This document shows positions 1 to 12,700 of a stretch of 64,000 nucleotides of DNA, piece by piece. Under the pieces are notes generated by a model. It searched no databases. It was not told the origin of the DNA and saw only the letters and a program-made list of their open reading frames with translations. The stretch is from Callaeas wilsoni (taxonomy: Eukaryota; Chordata; Aves; Passeriformes; Callaeidae). Location: positions 186,001-250,000 of the forward strand of contig VWPU01002907.1 of the NCBI GenBank assembly GCA_013398955.1, read 5' to 3'. The position numbers and the translations under genes were made by a program. Numbering within the stretch: the stretch's first letter is position 1; each line of letters begins with the position of its first letter.

Positions 1-774
1 TGTGGTTTCTGCATGTGGCAGTAATAACACAAATAGAGGGAGGGGGTTTTCACTGTGAGCAGGAAGTTGTGTGTGGTAGGTGGATAGAGAATGAAACCAT
101 TGCCTGCTTTCACAAGGTAAAAATAAGGAGAGGTGCTGTGGAATCAATGGTTCTATTGGCAGGGTAAAAAACTATATAAAAAGTGTTGATGTCTAATTTA
201 GTGCCAGAGTTGATGAAGGATACAACTGGTGGTAGAGTAGTGGTGCAGGGAGGGCAGCTCAGGTGCAAACCAGAGGGAACCTTCTGTGGGAATCAGGGTA
301 AATGTGTTTTCCACATTTCAGCCCATTCTGTAGCAGAGGCTGGGTAGGTGCACTTCTGGAAATCCTTCTTTTGCACCCTTGGAGACAGATGGACACATCT
401 GATGGCAGTTTTCCATCAGACCCACCTGTCTTCAAGATGTGATTTTAAAATCATCAGAATTATCACAGTATCACCTTTCAGCTGTGTTGCCCAGTAGTCA
501 CCTGAGCACAAAGATCTTTCCCCTTTTAAGTAATGAGTTTTCCTCCATGTGTTGGAGCAGCTAAAGACCAAACTCAGCCATACCCCAGCTGTAGCACCTG
601 TGGATTGTGGTCTGACCTGCACAATTTCCTGGCCTCCTTGTTGGCTCCCGTGGGTGGGTGAGGATGCTCTCAGGTTTGTGTGTGCTAGGGAAATGACTTG
701 GGAGTGCCTGGTTGGGATGTGACTTCTTTGCTTTCCCATTCCAACAGCCTTTTTTTTTTTTTGCCCTCTTCCAG
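1..774 (+). other. COL27A1: COL27A1 intron, left window edge
   Basis: This stretch precedes the first recognisable collagen exon. I see no Gly-X-Y coding block flanked by splice sites in it. It ends with a T-run and the acceptor ending in ccag at 771-774. The 5' part of COL27A1, including its N-terminal domain and about two thirds of the helix, lies outside the window. Confidence 0.8.
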
Positions 775-3700
775 GGACCAGAAGGGAAACCAGGAAAACA
801 GGGGGAAAAGGGCAAGCCTGGCCAGAAGGTAGGAACATCTCTCTTTGATAACATCACCTCCTCTGGTTCTCCCTTTTGTTACTCATATCTGATATTTTCC
901 TGCAGAAGAAGTTTTGTCCTACACTGATGTCAGTGCCTTTGCTCTGCAGGGCAGCAAAGGCTACCAGGGGCAGCTCGGCGAGATGGGATCCCCAGGGAAG
1001 CAGGGGCCGAAGGGGAACCAAGGCCCTAAAGGATCCCGAGGTACCCTGGGACCGATGGTGAGAAGAGCTCTGCAAATGGCTGAACACAACACGCAGAAAC
1101 CTGACTGGTAGTGGTGGGCACGGGCCTGAATGGAGCAGAGAGCCCAGCAGAGGCTTCAGGGCATTGAAAGGGAAATGCTCTTAGGAGGGTTTAATTGGCC
1201 AAAACATCTTAACCCCTGTTCCAAGCAGCACAGGAGAGAGTCCATAGGGGCGGCTGGGTCGGTGCCCCGTGAGCCCAGCTCACGTTGCATCGTAGCAGTT
1301 CTTCACAACTCCCCAGATCGGCTGAAATTGCTGAAATAATGGGGATTTTTCCTCAGCTAAGTGAGCTGATAAGCTATTTTTTGCTAAGATCTTCCCCTTT
1401 GAGACTGCACACTAATGGCAAGAGCTGCTTCCAAGTCTAACTGTGTTGTTATAAGGAACTCTGCCTTGGACTTCTGCCCTCTTTCTACACCCACTCTTGA
1501 TCTACTTATCTAAAACACTTGGAGCAAGAAGAAATATAGTATGGGAAAGGGTTTGAACTGGGTACTGAAGGTGAGGCTTCCAGAGAGAACATCCACAGTA
1601 TGGCAGAGAGGGGAGAAAGTTAATTTGCTTTAGGCACAAGAGACAAATGCATCAGGACAGCAGTGGTAAGTAAAAGTACCTCCTCATGCACTGCAGGCTG
1701 GTTAGGAAACTTCTTGCACTCTATTTGATAGAACTTAGTGCAAAATCAGGAGTTATTTATAAACTAGGAATAGTGGTGATATTTCAGAACAGTAGCGAAT
1801 GAGCGATGGAGTGACGGTTCTGCTGATAGTGTTTTCCTGCTCTAAAAATTATGGCCTCACCATATATCCTCCCTTAACAGTCTTTGGCAAAGCCTCCATG
1901 GATTATTTCACAAGGAAGCAAAGCAGTATCTGAGTAACAGTCTATTGGAGTGGACACATCTCTGTGTTGTGGAAAGGGCTTTATTCCATGCTAAATGGGA
2001 TTATATGGAAATTTTGTGACTCACTTTAATCTGATGATCTGATTTAAACCCTTTTGTTCACTCTGCTAAAGATGTGATTAATAGCTCTCACAGTGGCTTC
2101 ACCACAATCCAGAAAACTCCTTTCTCTGCCTCAGAACCCACACCAGAAGGTTTCCACAAAACAGTTTAGGATTAGATCATGCCTGAGCATGGTCTCACAG
2201 GTGGACTTCCTAGCACAGCACTAATTTGGTTATAGAGACGTGCAGGAGGGCAGATGGAGAGCACACAAATGCAGCCATTTCTGATAGCAAATCTGAGCGA
2301 GGTGGGGAATGTATTGTGCAGGCTGGCAGAGCCTGGCACCCCTGTCCATGTGTAAGAGGTTAAAGCCAAGCAAAAGCCCCTCAGGTGGCTGCAGCAGAGC
2401 TCACTGGTGGCCAGGAGAAGGACTGGCCACACTCCCACGTGGTGCTGAGCTTGGCTTTGCAGAGCCTGGTGCGTCCTCCCCTCGTGCTAACACCGTGGGC
2501 TGCTCTCTCAGTCCCGCTGTTTGCCTCTCCAGGGAGCTCCAGGAAGGATGGGTGCTCAAGGGGACCCAGGCTTAAAGGGTTACCAGGTAAGAGTTTTATT
2601 TCCATCTCCCAGCTTTCATCTCTTCTTAAATGCAACAAAACTGCCACTCCAGGAAGTAAATTGTTCTTAAACCGTGATTTATTTCTGATCCCGAGTTTAG
2701 TTCTTTGTCAAGTCTCCATTTGCACCACCTGCACTTGGTTCATCTCTGCCATGAGCCACGTGTCCCTCCCAATGTGGCATGCACCACCCAGGGCTTGTGA
2801 GATCTGGCAGGGAACCAGGGAGGACCTTCAGTCCCACAGCTCTTTCCTGCCTCCTCACGTGCCGTCTGCTCTCCACAGGGACATGCAGGACCACCGGGGC
2901 CCATTGGACCACCAGGGCCAAAGGGGGAGAAGGTAAGTTCAGGGGGTTTGGCCATCTCATTTCCCCTGAATGAGATGATTGTCCCACTGCTGTAACTCCC
3001 ATGCAGCTGCACTCCCCTCACCCTGTGGCAGAGGCAGAGGTGCCTCCTCGACCCCACAGCCACTTACATAACCCCTCAAAGCTACAGCCTTGCCTCTGCC
3101 AGTCAGTGCCAGGACACCCGTGCCACCAGCACGTGCTTCCCAGACACCACGTGCCCTTGTGCCAGAGGCTGAGCCAGCCGGCACGAGCCCCGAGGATGTG
3201 CTTTTCCTGCATCCACAGGAATTCTGCTCAATCCCCAAGCCAAAAGACATGAGAATCCTAGCTTTCTGTGATCAGGTCAGAGTAACTCCCTGCACAAACA
3301 AGCTGATCTTCAGCTGCTGGCGTTTCCCCTCTCCATGGCCCTTGCTCCATGTTCCTCGTCCCCCACCTTTCAACAGCCCCCTGGCTGCAGCTGCCCTGAC
3401 TCAGAGCCCTCTTTCCACAGTGGCTTTTCCCTGGTGTTTTCCCCCTTTTGCTGAGTCAGCACAGCCATAACCAGTTCAGGCTGGAGCAGTGACTCACACT
3501 TTAATGGTTTCCTGTCGGCTCCAGGCTCCACCGGCTGCTTGGCGCTCCCAGAGGCGATGGTGTCCTTCACATGCCTTCCGCAGCGATGCTCCCTCCCTCC
3601 TGACATCTCTCTGCAGAAGGCTCTGGGGAGAGCCCCTTGTGACCTTCCAGTACTTCAAGGGGGCTATCTAAGGGAGGGGAGCAACTTCCTGCAGCGGACA

Positions 3701-6700
3701 GACAGTGATAGGACAAGGGGAGAGGCTTTTAAAACAAAAGTGTAAAGATTTTGGTTAGATGTCAGGAAGTTCTCTACTCAGAGGATGGTAAAGCACCGGC
3801 TCAGGTCTGGGCTGCCCCGTTCCTGGAAGTGTNAGTGGTAAAGCACCGGCCCAGGTCTGGACACTGGAAGTGTCCAAGGCCAGGTTGGATGGGGCTGGAG
3901 CAGCCTGGGATAGTGGAAGGTGTCCCTGCCCATGGCAGGGGGTGGAATGAGATGGGCTTTAAGATCCCTTCCAACCCAAACCATTCCGTGATTCTCTCTC
4001 GGTGTGGGAAGGAAAGTAATGGTGATGGGGACTGGTCAGTCGTGAGGTCCCCAGGAAGAAGAGAGATGCATGAACTCTTTTTGCCCATTTTCTACTCCCC
4101 ATCACCAAGAGAGCATTCAGCTTTGCCTCTGCACACAGGTGGGAGGGCAGCTGTAGTGCAGGCAGGAGCTTCATTGCTTATCAAACGAGTTTATAAGGAC
4201 TTGCCATTGCTGGGGCTTTGAAGGGATCCCTTCAGCTCAGGTTCCTGGTGTCAGAATACCCTGTTCACACCGTGCTCTGCCTGGAGATTCCCCATGCAGC
4301 CAGGAATCACTGGGCCAGGGCAAGCTGTTGTGTTCCATTAAGACATTCACATGCCTCAGAAATTTTGCTTTGGGGGTGAACAATGGTCATTGCGCTTTTT
4401 CTCTCATTTCCTGCTGCTGAAACACATCCATGGAGGAACAGCTGGTGATGTTCCTGCTGCTCCCTATCTCCATTGCTGCCTTGCTGAACTTCCTGGCCAA
4501 AGTGTTAGACAAGCACAAGCAGCCCAGGATGATGAGAGCTCATTACCAGGCACATTGTCAGCTCAGAAGCTGCCCCAGAGGTTTCTTACAATTCCACTGT
4601 TAAATCTTGAGCATCCTGGCAAAAAGTTGTGATTCATGACTAGCAAAAGCAAGGTCAGCCATTGACCTTGCAGCCATTGAGATGTGCAGATATGTATGTC
4701 TGTTGCTTAAATTGCAGCTGTTGTTTTGTTTGAAAATATTTAAAGTTGCCATCTTGAAAGCTCCCATAATTTCACTGGCAAATGATCCCCAAATTATTCA
4801 TCTGAAGCACTCAGTGGAGCATTTTGCTCTTCACCAAGATGTTCTTCTGCAAAAGGACACTAGAAGAGCACTCCCTGAGTGGATCTGGTGTCAAAAGAGC
4901 ACAGCAGTGTTATGATAAACTAATTCTACGTGCAAGTATCCAAGCTGAAGCCTGATGAAGCCACTAAAGCGTCCAGTGCACGCTGCTAGGAGCAGTCAGC
5001 TCTGATAACGACCACTGACAGCGGTATCTCCTCACTCCTGTTTTCCTGGAAGGCCACTGGGTCTGCTGACACCTTGCTGGGGAGCAGAAGGAGGAGACGC
5101 TGAACCAGGAGAGCACAAAATCGTGTGCTGAGCCTCCAGCACTGCTTCCTGCAGCATCCAGGTGCTCCACGAAATCTTGCATCTAAGTTTTCCCATCCAC
5201 CCTCCCTCATCTCCTAAGAGTCACCTGGATCGCAGCCTAAAGACAGATTCCTTCCCTCCAGACATCTGTAACCTCTCACAAGTGTGTGAACACAAAAATG
5301 GAAGCCTGAAAGTGAGAAATAAAGAGAAAATGGAAATGGGACCGTGAGTACTCTGCGAGCTTTAAGTAACGTGGTAAATGGAGCTGTGCTGAAGGAGGAG
5401 GATATAATGGTGGGGAAGGTCTTCTCTTTTTCAGAGAGGAAAGCGGTTTGGTGAGAGGCACTGCTGTGGAATCCTGCTCCCTTGTGCCATCCCAGCCAGC
5501 TACTCCACCACATTTCATACATTTGCAGCTCCTCAAAGAGGCCTTGCTCAGAGCAGACGCCTGCTCTTGGCAGCTGCTTAAAGCAGTCCAGATGGGATCC
5601 TTTTAAAAATTACAAACTGGTGTATCTCACTTTGGGACAGGAGCCAACAACAACAAGCCTTCCCTTCTTCTCCATGCATTTTCCATTTGTATCCTAACAT
5701 GTTTACTTTGCTGCCCTTTACTCTAACTTTTTTCACTGCAACTTTCCGAAGAATTAGCGCAGACCTTTCATCTCCCTCAAGCAGCTGAGGCACCAACCAG
5801 GAAGCTCTGGAGGAGCTCGGTTTCACAGTCCTAGAGCTGACCAGGCTGCAGGATTTTCTCAGGCAGGAGACAGAGAACAAGGTGGGGATTAGCCTCAAGA
5901 GGAAGCAAAGCCACAATGGGGAGAAAGTCTGTGAGTCTTGAAGCTCTTCAAGGGTCCCCAGGGTTACAAGCTTTCTCTAAGTTCATCACACTCAGCTCCC
6001 AAATGGCAAAGGTGTGCACATGCTTGGGAAAAGCAATCAGTGCCAAGACTTCTGCATAGTAACAGACACACTGGGATGATTTTTTTCCCCTGAGAGTTGA
6101 GAAATGGTGGCTTTGTTTCCCTGCTAGTCAACATTCCTTAGATAGTGGCTAGAAAGCAAACCAGTTGCCAGGTATTCGGCTGCTGGCTTCCGGCAGCAAG
6201 TTCAGTAGCGCTGGAAACCATCGGCAGAGCCTGTGAGGGTTTGCTTCCCCTCCTCTCCTCTCTGCCACCCAAGTTTCTCTCAGAGGCAGGCTCACCAAGA
6301 AATTTCCCAAGTGTCCTTACTATCAGCAGCTCCGACTCCAACAGGAGAGTAGCCCAGAGAGAACGTCAAAGAGAATTGTAAATACGCCAGAAGGGACTGG
6401 TGCAACCGCTGAGAATTACACAAGTCTCTGAAAAACTTGGCTCTGCAATCTTTGGAGATTTGGATGTTCAAGCCTCTTGGAGAACCCCAAGCACCCCAAA
6501 TACAGCAGCTCCACTGTGCCAGAACCCCCCAAACTCCCTCTCTCCAGCAGTGCAGCATCAAAGGAGCTCTGAGACATGTTCATCCTAAGGAGCCAAAGTG
6601 CCAGAGGCTGCTATGAAGTAGTCAAAAACTGGAGGAGCTGGAATGTAGCATTATTCCATGGGGAGCAGAGAAACAGCCATCTCTGAGCTGGACTCCAGAG

Positions 6701-9700
6701 AAAACAGGACATCGTGACCCTGAGTGACTTTCACAACAGAGTTTAAAAGGATAGTGTCTCTGTTAAGTCTTAAGGGATCTCTCTGTGGATGTTTTGGAGA
6801 GACCTCAGTCATAAATAAGCCGGGTGATGTTATCTGCCAGCCAAACCATGAGCTCTGAGCTCGTGATGTGGAGCACCCCAGCAAGGAGAGGAGTGTGTAA
6901 GAGGCTGTCTCACCTGGCTGATTGTAAAACAAGCCCACAATGGTGGCACACAACCAAGGAGCCCATCCAGACCACCCGTGCTCCCACAACAGCCCAGACA
7001 GCACTCAGCGAGGGTGGGGAAATGCTTGATTAAAGAGTTTGGTTGAACTGTCAGCAATAAAATTCAGAGGCACAGAGCTATTTCCCATGTTGTCGTAATT
7101 ACATCCTGCTTGCTTAGTTTTAGGAATTGTTGAAAATAACCCTTTGCACCTGGTTACTTAGGGAGGAGAGTTAGACCAGGCAAAAACAACCACCAGAAAT
7201 CAGGAAAGCAATGTGAAGAGTCAGTGAAACAAACAACAAAAAAAAATTGTTTAGTCTTTCTTTGGATGAAAAGGGAGTAAATTCAACAGAGGCTTTGACT
7301 TCCCATGATATGGAAGGACTGGACTGGGTCTGTACAGAAGCATCTGCTCTAAAATCTGCTGTTTATATTAATACTGACGTTTTATTCACAGGGACAACAA
7401 GGTGATGACGGGAAGGTAGAAGGCCCACAGGGACCACCTGGAGACAGAGTAAGATATTAAATCCCTTCTCTAATCAATCCTGGACTGATTTTTGTGGGTG
7501 GATTAGCTGGGTTACTGCCTTACTTGTAGAACTTGCACAAGCCATTGAGATATTGCAGATGACAGTTTACAACCACCTCAAGTCTTTGTTGTGCTCTTGC
7601 AGGGCCCTGTTGGTGACAGAGGTGACCGAGGGGAGCCTGGAGACACTGGCTATCCTGTGAGTCTTATTCTAAATGCATGATTCAGAAATGTTTGCCTTGG
7701 GGAAGTGCTCCCAGTCCACATCAGCCCACAGAACTGCCCAGCAGTCCCAGTTCATAACCTGCTGTTGTCCCTGCTCAGCTGCTGCACGCGGCTGTGATTC
7801 AGACAAGGAACAATTCAGCTGTCCTTACTTAAAGCAGTAAAGACATCGCTTAAGGCAAAAAAGGCAGCACCTCACCCTGCCCTGCACCTGCCTGAGTGAG
7901 GCTAAAAGAATGAGCAGGGTCATTTGAGCACAGGTCTCTGTGATTATCAAGGAGACACCCTAGGCAAGGTGTGTGCAAGAGAGGCCATGTCAGTGCTGGA
8001 CAATTTCAGACTCATGTGCCCATGGCTGTAGATTCTTCTATGGGAAGATCTATTAACTTTAAGATTTGGAGACTTCCAAAATCTTTGCAAGATTTCTCTC
8101 AAAAGCAAGACCAGGGCTGTGAATTACCCTGCTGTGCTCCCTATACCCTCTTTGCAGGACATTTCCCGCTGTTTGGAGCTGATCTGCAAAGGCTCCATGA
8201 ATTAAGTGTTACCTCCACTCAAAAGCACCTGGTCACAGTGACCCATTAAGTAATTTACAGAAGCTTTTGAATTCATCAGAGTAGCAGTGCTGCTGCCTTA
8301 TTTTCCAGGACAGCTGTCTCCAACTGTTCCCTTCCATTAGTGCTGTGTGTGTTTTGGGATGCATTAGAACACCTTCTTTGCTGCTTAGATGGTGATGAGC
8401 AGTTCCTCTTTCCAAAGCATATCCACGGGAGCATGGGCACTACCCACAACTTCACCATTTCTATGTCAGCAGAATGCAGACACCTGTGTCTTCTGCCCCT
8501 TAAATCCCATTACATTCATTTTTCTTTCTCATTGCCACAAAAGAACAAAGACATGTTCCCTCTCTGGTTTTTATTTAAGGGTCAAGAAGGGCTTGATGGA
8601 GAAAGAGGAAAACCTGGACAGCAAGGCTTACCGGTAAGAGATGCTGCTTTACTGTAAGGTACCCAGTGCCCCAGGCATAGGAAAAACAGGGAGGTGGGAA
8701 GGGCTGCAGGAGGAGTGTGTGGTGAGCTGTGAAATGTGGGCGTCTCCATCAGCCAGGCCTATGGAATGGGCACTTTGAGCCACATTTGAGACTAATAAAT
8801 GGGTGACAAAACAGGGAGCACTCCCAGTGCCTGTTTCCAAAACCATCCTTTCTGAATGGTCCATGAGGGACTAGAAATCTTAAGAGATGAGTGGTGGGAG
8901 ATGACAATGACCCTGGAAGAGTCTTCTTGGAAATGATCCATTTGATGCGCTGCTGGTCCAGTGTGAGGTGAGACCATATTATTCTGCTTGCAAGTTGTTT
9001 CCTCTCAAACTAGTAGTGAAAGACTTTGTGAAAGACTAAATTAAATCCAAACTCAAGGGAAAGACTTTTTATTTCCTTGTTATGTACAGCAGCATCTGAT
9101 CTTTATATGTGACTATTGCAACTGTGAGTGCAGCAGCACATTAAATGTAGTTCGTATTGGGAAATAAAGTTGAATCAATTCCCACTCTTTGTAAGGATGC
9201 TGGGAAGAACAGCAGATTCTCTTTTGGGGTTAAAATGGTAGTGCTGTGTTATATGGCCCAGAAATTAGTAGAGCTGCTGCATTCCCCAGTGCATGTGGTT
9301 TATTTGAGGGTTGGTAGCCCCTCAGATGATTCAGATGGAAGCAGGAACTTTGGATTGTCTTTAGTAAAGGTCCATTAGAAACATGGCTCAAAAACAAGCT
9401 GAAGAAGGAGAGCTCTGCAGGGAGCCCTTCCTTACCATTTATTTGTTGTTAGTCCAGAAATTGCCACTGACACAAATACAGACCAAAAAACCCAACCTGG
9501 CTGGCCAGGAGCAAAGACTGAGATGGGTGTGATGGGGAAGAGACCAGCAAGAGAGCAGTGAAATACCCTCTCTGCTTTACTCCACAGGCAGTTTGCTAAC
9601 ACCTGACCCCCAGGTGAAACCAAGGCAAGGGCTGCAGTGTGCAAAAGGCAGGTGGTACCAGCAGTCATTGTGTAAACCACTCGTTCTGCACGCAGTTTCT

Positions 9701-12700
9701 GCACACAGGCTCCTTCCTGCCCACTTCTCAGCACCGCTGTCCAGGCACCATCTGGAATTTGGTGAATGATTTCCACAAATACAGGCACCACCCAAGTGAG
9801 GGGCAGAGTTGTTGCTTCTCCAATCGACACCCTGTTAAATGCTCTCTGGAGACAGCTCCTTGCTCCTTTTTCCCCAGGGGCCTGTCTGAGTACAGGCAGT
9901 TTCTCTGAATTGTTTCCATACAGTCAGCGTTGTTAGGGCACAAAAAATGCTGTTCTTTGTACTTCATGCAAGATACTGCCAGAAGAGAATTTTAAGCAGA
10001 TTTTTCTTGCTTATGTTTTGTAGGGGGATCCTGGATCACCAGGCATGCCAGGAGCAAAGGGATCCAAAGGTGATGTGGTAGGTTTCAGCAGGGTGGATTT
10101 ATAGTGTCCCAAGCTTAAAGAAAATCTCTAATTAAGAGGACTCTCATGGTTTTGCCCAGCATGTGGGATTTTTGCCTATGGTCTATGCCTTGAAAGGCTG
10201 TGGGGATCCTTGTGGGAGGGCTGTAAACATTTGGGTGTCCAAGCCCAGCTGTTTGTTGGCTTTGTGGAGCTGGAGAAGATCAAGACAATTCCAGCTCCAG
10301 CATGACGGGTGACTCTTGGACAGGTCTTTAGTCCCTGCCATGGGTTGTGTCTCTTTCCCATGCCCTGTTTGTACCATCTGCAGCCACAGCTGGCTCGTCC
10401 ATCCCCAAGGAGGGCTCAGCCAGGCAAGAGTCTCTCCCTTTCATTTGAACCATAAACTTTTCTGGCGTGAAACCTTCTGGATTTGGAGTCCATTTATCCG
10501 TGGAGTTGTTTCTTGGAACAATCCCTCTAACTTCTTGTCCTTATTGAGCAAGAAAACCCAGGACACGTGGATCCTTCAGGGTTCACTGGGGCACATCATA
10601 CCTACTCTTACCTCCACATCTGGCTGTAATGACAGCTTGCTAATTATTCTCACAGACCAGGGACTTTATTTGCTAAAACATAGGCATGTGACTTCAATAC
10701 TCAGCACATTCCTGCTCTCTCTTGGCAGATGTCAGGGTTTTTAATCAGGCTCTGCTGGGGGTAATGCCAGAAGATAGTTTTAGGTCTTCTTGGCAAGAAG
10801 TGTACCAGGTGATAAGATAAATAAATTCTGCCCATCGATGGACAATCTGGAACTGCCTTTGGGTCTAATGAATAGCAGAGAAAGCACCCCCAGGAATATT
10901 TCTTTCATGTAGCTGGCCAGCCTGGTCCTCTGCAGATGGAGAAACAATGCACAGAAAATGAATTCTTCAATTTAAAAGTGCTTTAGTACATGACCTCACT
11001 AAGAGAGCCCTAGTGAAGGTGATGAGGCTGAGTTTTCCATTCATTCTGCACAAATTAATCCTTTTTGCAGCTAATAAACCTCAGGAGTATTTTTTTTATG
11101 CCTTTATTCACAAAGCAGCATTGCAAATTTCAGGCAGAAGACACCTTTTTTAATTTCCATTAGCTTTCCAAAACAGAGTTACTTCTCACAGAGAAGCTCC
11201 CCCTGAACACCCTCAGAGGATTCGCTGGGTCCTGGGTTTGCTGTCAATGAACTGATGGAGGACTCAGGTTTTTTAGCATCTTGTTCTGATGTTTGCCAGT
11301 GTACCAAGTCCTCCCTCGAGTTCATTCTGCTTTATGTGTCCTCATCTGCTCTGTATTAGGAAAAATGCAGGTCCTTGCCTTCTAGCTATTCATTCCTGCC
11401 CTAGAACTCTCAAGACATACGAAGAATCACTTGTAATAAAACCAAATAGCAGTTCATTCCCCAGCGTGGAGCAACTGACTTTATAAATCTCCCTTTTATA
11501 AAACTCTTTCCAGTCATTATCCAAAAGCACACCCTGAAGTCACGGTCGCAAGTGGAGCTGTGCTAGAACTGCTGCAATTTTAGATGTCTTTCCTTTTTTT
11601 ACTTGCAGGGTCAGAAAGGAAAGCAAGGAGCACAGGGCAGTTCAGGGAGCAGAGGCTCACCGGTAGGTGAAAATTCAGTTTTCTGCCCCGGGAAATGCTG
11701 TCTGGGAGCTCCTTCTCTAATACTTTTGTGATTTTAGGGCATCCTTGGGCTACCAGGTCCTCGAGGAGTGGTGGGAAGGCAGGGTCAAGAGGGTGCCCCT
11801 GGAGTGGACGGAGTGCCCGGGAAGGACGGCGTGCCTGGGATGCTGGTAAGCTTCAACTGGAACCTCATGGCATCGACAGCAAACACAACGCTGGAGCTGG
11901 AAAACTGAAAGGTAGCACAGGACAAATTATGTAATCCAGCTATGGATATTCCAGCTTACATGTACCCAGAGTGGATCTTCTTCAGCTATCACCTGCACAC
12001 AGAGGCAGCAGCTGCCTTTGCACGAGCAGATCTGTAATTAAAGCGGGGCTCGTAGCCTGACAGACACTCACACACGCAGAACTCTGTCCACATCTGCAAA
12101 CCCACCCCTGCAAACCTCTCTCCCTCTTGCTGAGGGCAGAATCCCACCACTCCCCTGTCCCCCCAGAAGCTGTGCAGAAGGGGAAAGGGTTTTGTTTCAT
12201 AACCTCTTCTGTGTTTCCTTTCTAGGGAGAGCAGGGTGACGATGGGGAAGAAGGTGTGACCGGGATGTCAGGCAAGAGAGGGAACCCCGGCGTGCCAGGA
12301 CTCCCAGGGGCACAGGGACCACCAGGATTCAAGGTGAGTTTCTGACTCCCTAAAATGCTGCTGTGAGTGATCCAGTCTGTGAGCCTGATGCCTCTGAGCT
12401 TGAACTCTCCAAGGTCTAATAGAGTCTCGGTTCCTGCTGCCCTCTTTCACTTAGCTAGAGGCTCTGTAGATCTTTCTTCTCATCCGTTCATCCCTCCGTC
12501 CATTTTCCTGATGTACACAGCAGCTGAATGTCCCAGAGACCTTTACCTCCTTTAAGGAGCTCAGGAGCCTGCAGACACACATACACTACAAACGCTTCAG
12601 ACTTCAGTCTTTTATCATCTGGCTAGAAAAAACATGGAGAAGTTGCAGAGGAACTGCTATATCCTACATTCTGGACATGTAGGATGTCCAGGGTGGACAA

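Noticed and set aside
712..1111. Reading frames running through collagen exons at 775 and 950 into introns
   Set aside because: The Gly-X-Y register is limited to the exons, and good splice sites bound them, so the extensions are intron read-through.
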